Below are positions 62,580 to 64,000 of a stretch of 64,000 nucleotides of DNA, piece by piece. Origin of the DNA: Microthyrium microscopicum (taxonomy: Eukaryota > Ascomycota > Dothideomycetes > Microthyriales > Microthyriaceae). The position numbers and the translations under genes were made by a program. The notes beneath the pieces are model-generated. The model was not told the DNA's origin. It ran no database searches and saw nothing but the letters and a program-made list of their open reading frames with translations. Where the stretch lies: the NCBI GenBank assembly GCA_010405405.1, contig MU004233.1:1748384-1812383 (forward strand). The letters run 5' to 3'. Within the stretch, counting starts at the first letter, position 1. Each line of letters begins with the position of its first letter.

Positions 62580-63830
62580 TTAACCAAAAACTCAATAAGG
62601 TAAGTAGGTAGTTATTACTAGCTTCCACGTCTAAAAAACACTAATGTTCCTCCTACCAAAATAGCCCTCCAACCAATCCGCTTTGTTTATAGAGACTTCT
62701 CTAGCTAAAAGCTTAATAGTAGTCTCATATTAATAATAACGAGACATATTATTAACGTACATAATAATATACGCCTCTACATCATACATCATACTATCCT
62801 TATCAAGCATTTTGCTACAATCTACCACGCACTCCCAGAAAACTTTAGAGTCAAAGATATCAAACCACTTTTCCAACATCTCATCCTTTGTAGCTTACGT
62901 TTTACTTTCAGCCTTCTCCAAGACCTCACAGCCCAGCTCTTCCATTTTCATTTTCCAAATGTAGTATATAGCTACAATATATAGTGTAAAAGTCTACTCC
63001 AAAACCAATAGGTACTCATATAAGACTTAAGCAAAATAAAAAATAGGCGCATGCTAGGTCATATCCACTCATACAGCGATAGATAGGGTGAACGCTTCCC
63101 TACCTTTAAGGCAGCGTTCAAACGTAAAACGATCTTGCATGCCTAGCATACATAAAAAATCTTCTTGCCAAAGACATCCAAATTGTCCCAGAGAACTACT
63201 AAGAACATTTTATAGAGTCATGCCAGGGTAATATTCCATTAAGCCGCATATACTACAACCCATAATAATGCAATTTATCACCATAAAATCGGAACAACCT
63301 TATATCATGGCTTCAACCTGCTCCATAACGGGTTTAGGCTTTAGACTAGGATACTATATTCTAGTAGCAAAGAGCCTAGTTCCCACACTCTTATAGCATC
63401 CAAAAAACAGTTTTCCCACCCAAGCAAAGTCCAACGTTTAGACTCTAGTACTCGCTATCCAAGGTACCACTCTACCAAACTCAAGATCACTATCGCTAGT
63501 AATAAGCATATAATCATTCTTAGTAAACAAAGCATGTTTTAAGTCCGCGCGCGTTTCTCTACAAACCTACAATATGCTTAAGATTCAATACTACTACGTC
63601 CAATTTTGTACGATCCAGTTAGTCTTTAACATATATAGAAGACTATCACATATTATATACATATTAGCTCCATCTAGTGGATTTATAGTGTCTTAAATAA
63701 GTAATAGAAGTAAGTCATCACTCCTTTTAACCATCAATTCGTATATACACATTTTTAATTCCGCAGGCAGAACGCTCAAGAAAGAGCTTTTTTGTACAAC
63801 TTCGCGATATATTTTCCGCGATAAATAACG
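62580..63830 (-). pseudogene. Decayed F-box-like hypothetical protein gene
   Basis: A single minus-strand frame (edges 62580 and 63750 agree) runs for about 410 codons with roughly fifteen stops, all explicable as CAA/CAG/TGG to TAA/TAG/TGA. Near the N-terminus, SFLSVLPAELKMCIYELMV is the classic start of fungal F-box-like/2EXR-type proteins (LP.E.R..IYE). It is followed by VCRETRADLKHALFTKNDY, the usual second motif. A C-terminal part with EKWFDIFDSKVFWECVV follows. The role is unknown; F-box proteins usually select substrates for ubiquitin ligases. RIP is mild. It faces the POL12-like fossil tail to tail, with module M between them. Confidence 0.6.
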
Positions 63831-64000
63831 GACATAATATAATTAATAAATGCAATATAACTAATATTTAAATCTATATCTTCAATTTATAGCGGGCAGC
63901 ATATTTTCTGCCAATTCCCTAAGGCTTGCAAGCAAATTAATTAATTCCAAGGGGTTAATAGAGGCAGGTCGCGAAGACGAATTACGTATATAGTTAACTA
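63831..64000. other. Upstream of the F-box-like fossil; nothing seen
   Basis: Short mildly RIP-affected end of the window. No start codon in the right frame for the minus-strand fossil could be fixed here. Confidence 0.4.

Noticed and set aside
1-64000. Starship-type element with a DUF3435 captain recombinase
   Set aside because: No tyrosine-recombinase motif could be recognised in any of the decayed frames.
1-64000. tRNA or rRNA genes
   Set aside because: No T-loop GGTTCGAAT-type sequence with matching arms and no recognisable rRNA segment was found by reading.

Overview
The window looks like a subtelomeric, A+T-rich block from a filamentous ascomycete (Pezizomycotina) that has been heavily damaged by repeat-induced point mutation (RIP). 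Almost everywhere CpA has become TpA (and TpG has become TpA) while CpG persists. Reading frames are crowded with TAG/TAA where Gln, Trp or Arg codons are expected, and only six short open frames survive. The strongest locational clue is a decayed telomere-linked RecQ helicase (TLH) at 23.8-29.5 kb, a gene that in fungi sits next to chromosome ends. No telomeric TTAGGG array is present. I recognised no LTR retroelement, Polinton or other virus-like fossil and no intact transposase; what has been duplicated and hit by RIP appears to be genes, gene-sized tandem repeats and satellites.

Layout. 0-0.5 kb: minisatellite. 1.5-2.1 kb: unidentified decayed frame. 3.3-10.2 kb: very long decayed gene with a SNF2-type helicase domain. 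11.24 kb: first copy of a ~100 bp module (M). 12.1-16.0 kb: unidentified decayed frames. 16-23.7 kb: little that can be named. 23.8-29.5 kb: TLH. 29.9-32.7 kb: PIF1-like helicase with in-frame 38-residue repeats and a recognisable intron. 32.83 kb: second copy of M. 35.0-35.9 kb: possible BTB-like fossil. 36.0-42.6 kb: nested tandem duplications. 42.6-48.3 kb: milder RIP, with two long minus-strand decayed frames and one plus-strand frame. 48.5-49.6 kb: ten-copy satellite with higher-order structure. 50.4-57.0 kb: three tandem copies of a ~2 kb unit carrying an unidentified minus-strand gene. 57.0-64 kb: mild RIP, with a DNA polymerase alpha B-subunit (POL12-like) pseudogene, the third copy of M, and a minus-strand F-box-like pseudogene.

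Taken together, four plus-strand decayed genes (SNF2-like, RecQ/TLH, PIF1-like, POL12-like) belong to DNA replication, repair or remodelling families, and three of them are followed by the same ~100 bp module. This is the most unusual feature of the window. It could reflect a subtelomeric duplicated cassette, a shared 3' element, or the end of an unrecognised mobile unit. All family assignments rest on reading motifs through RIP-type transitions by eye; no search was run.
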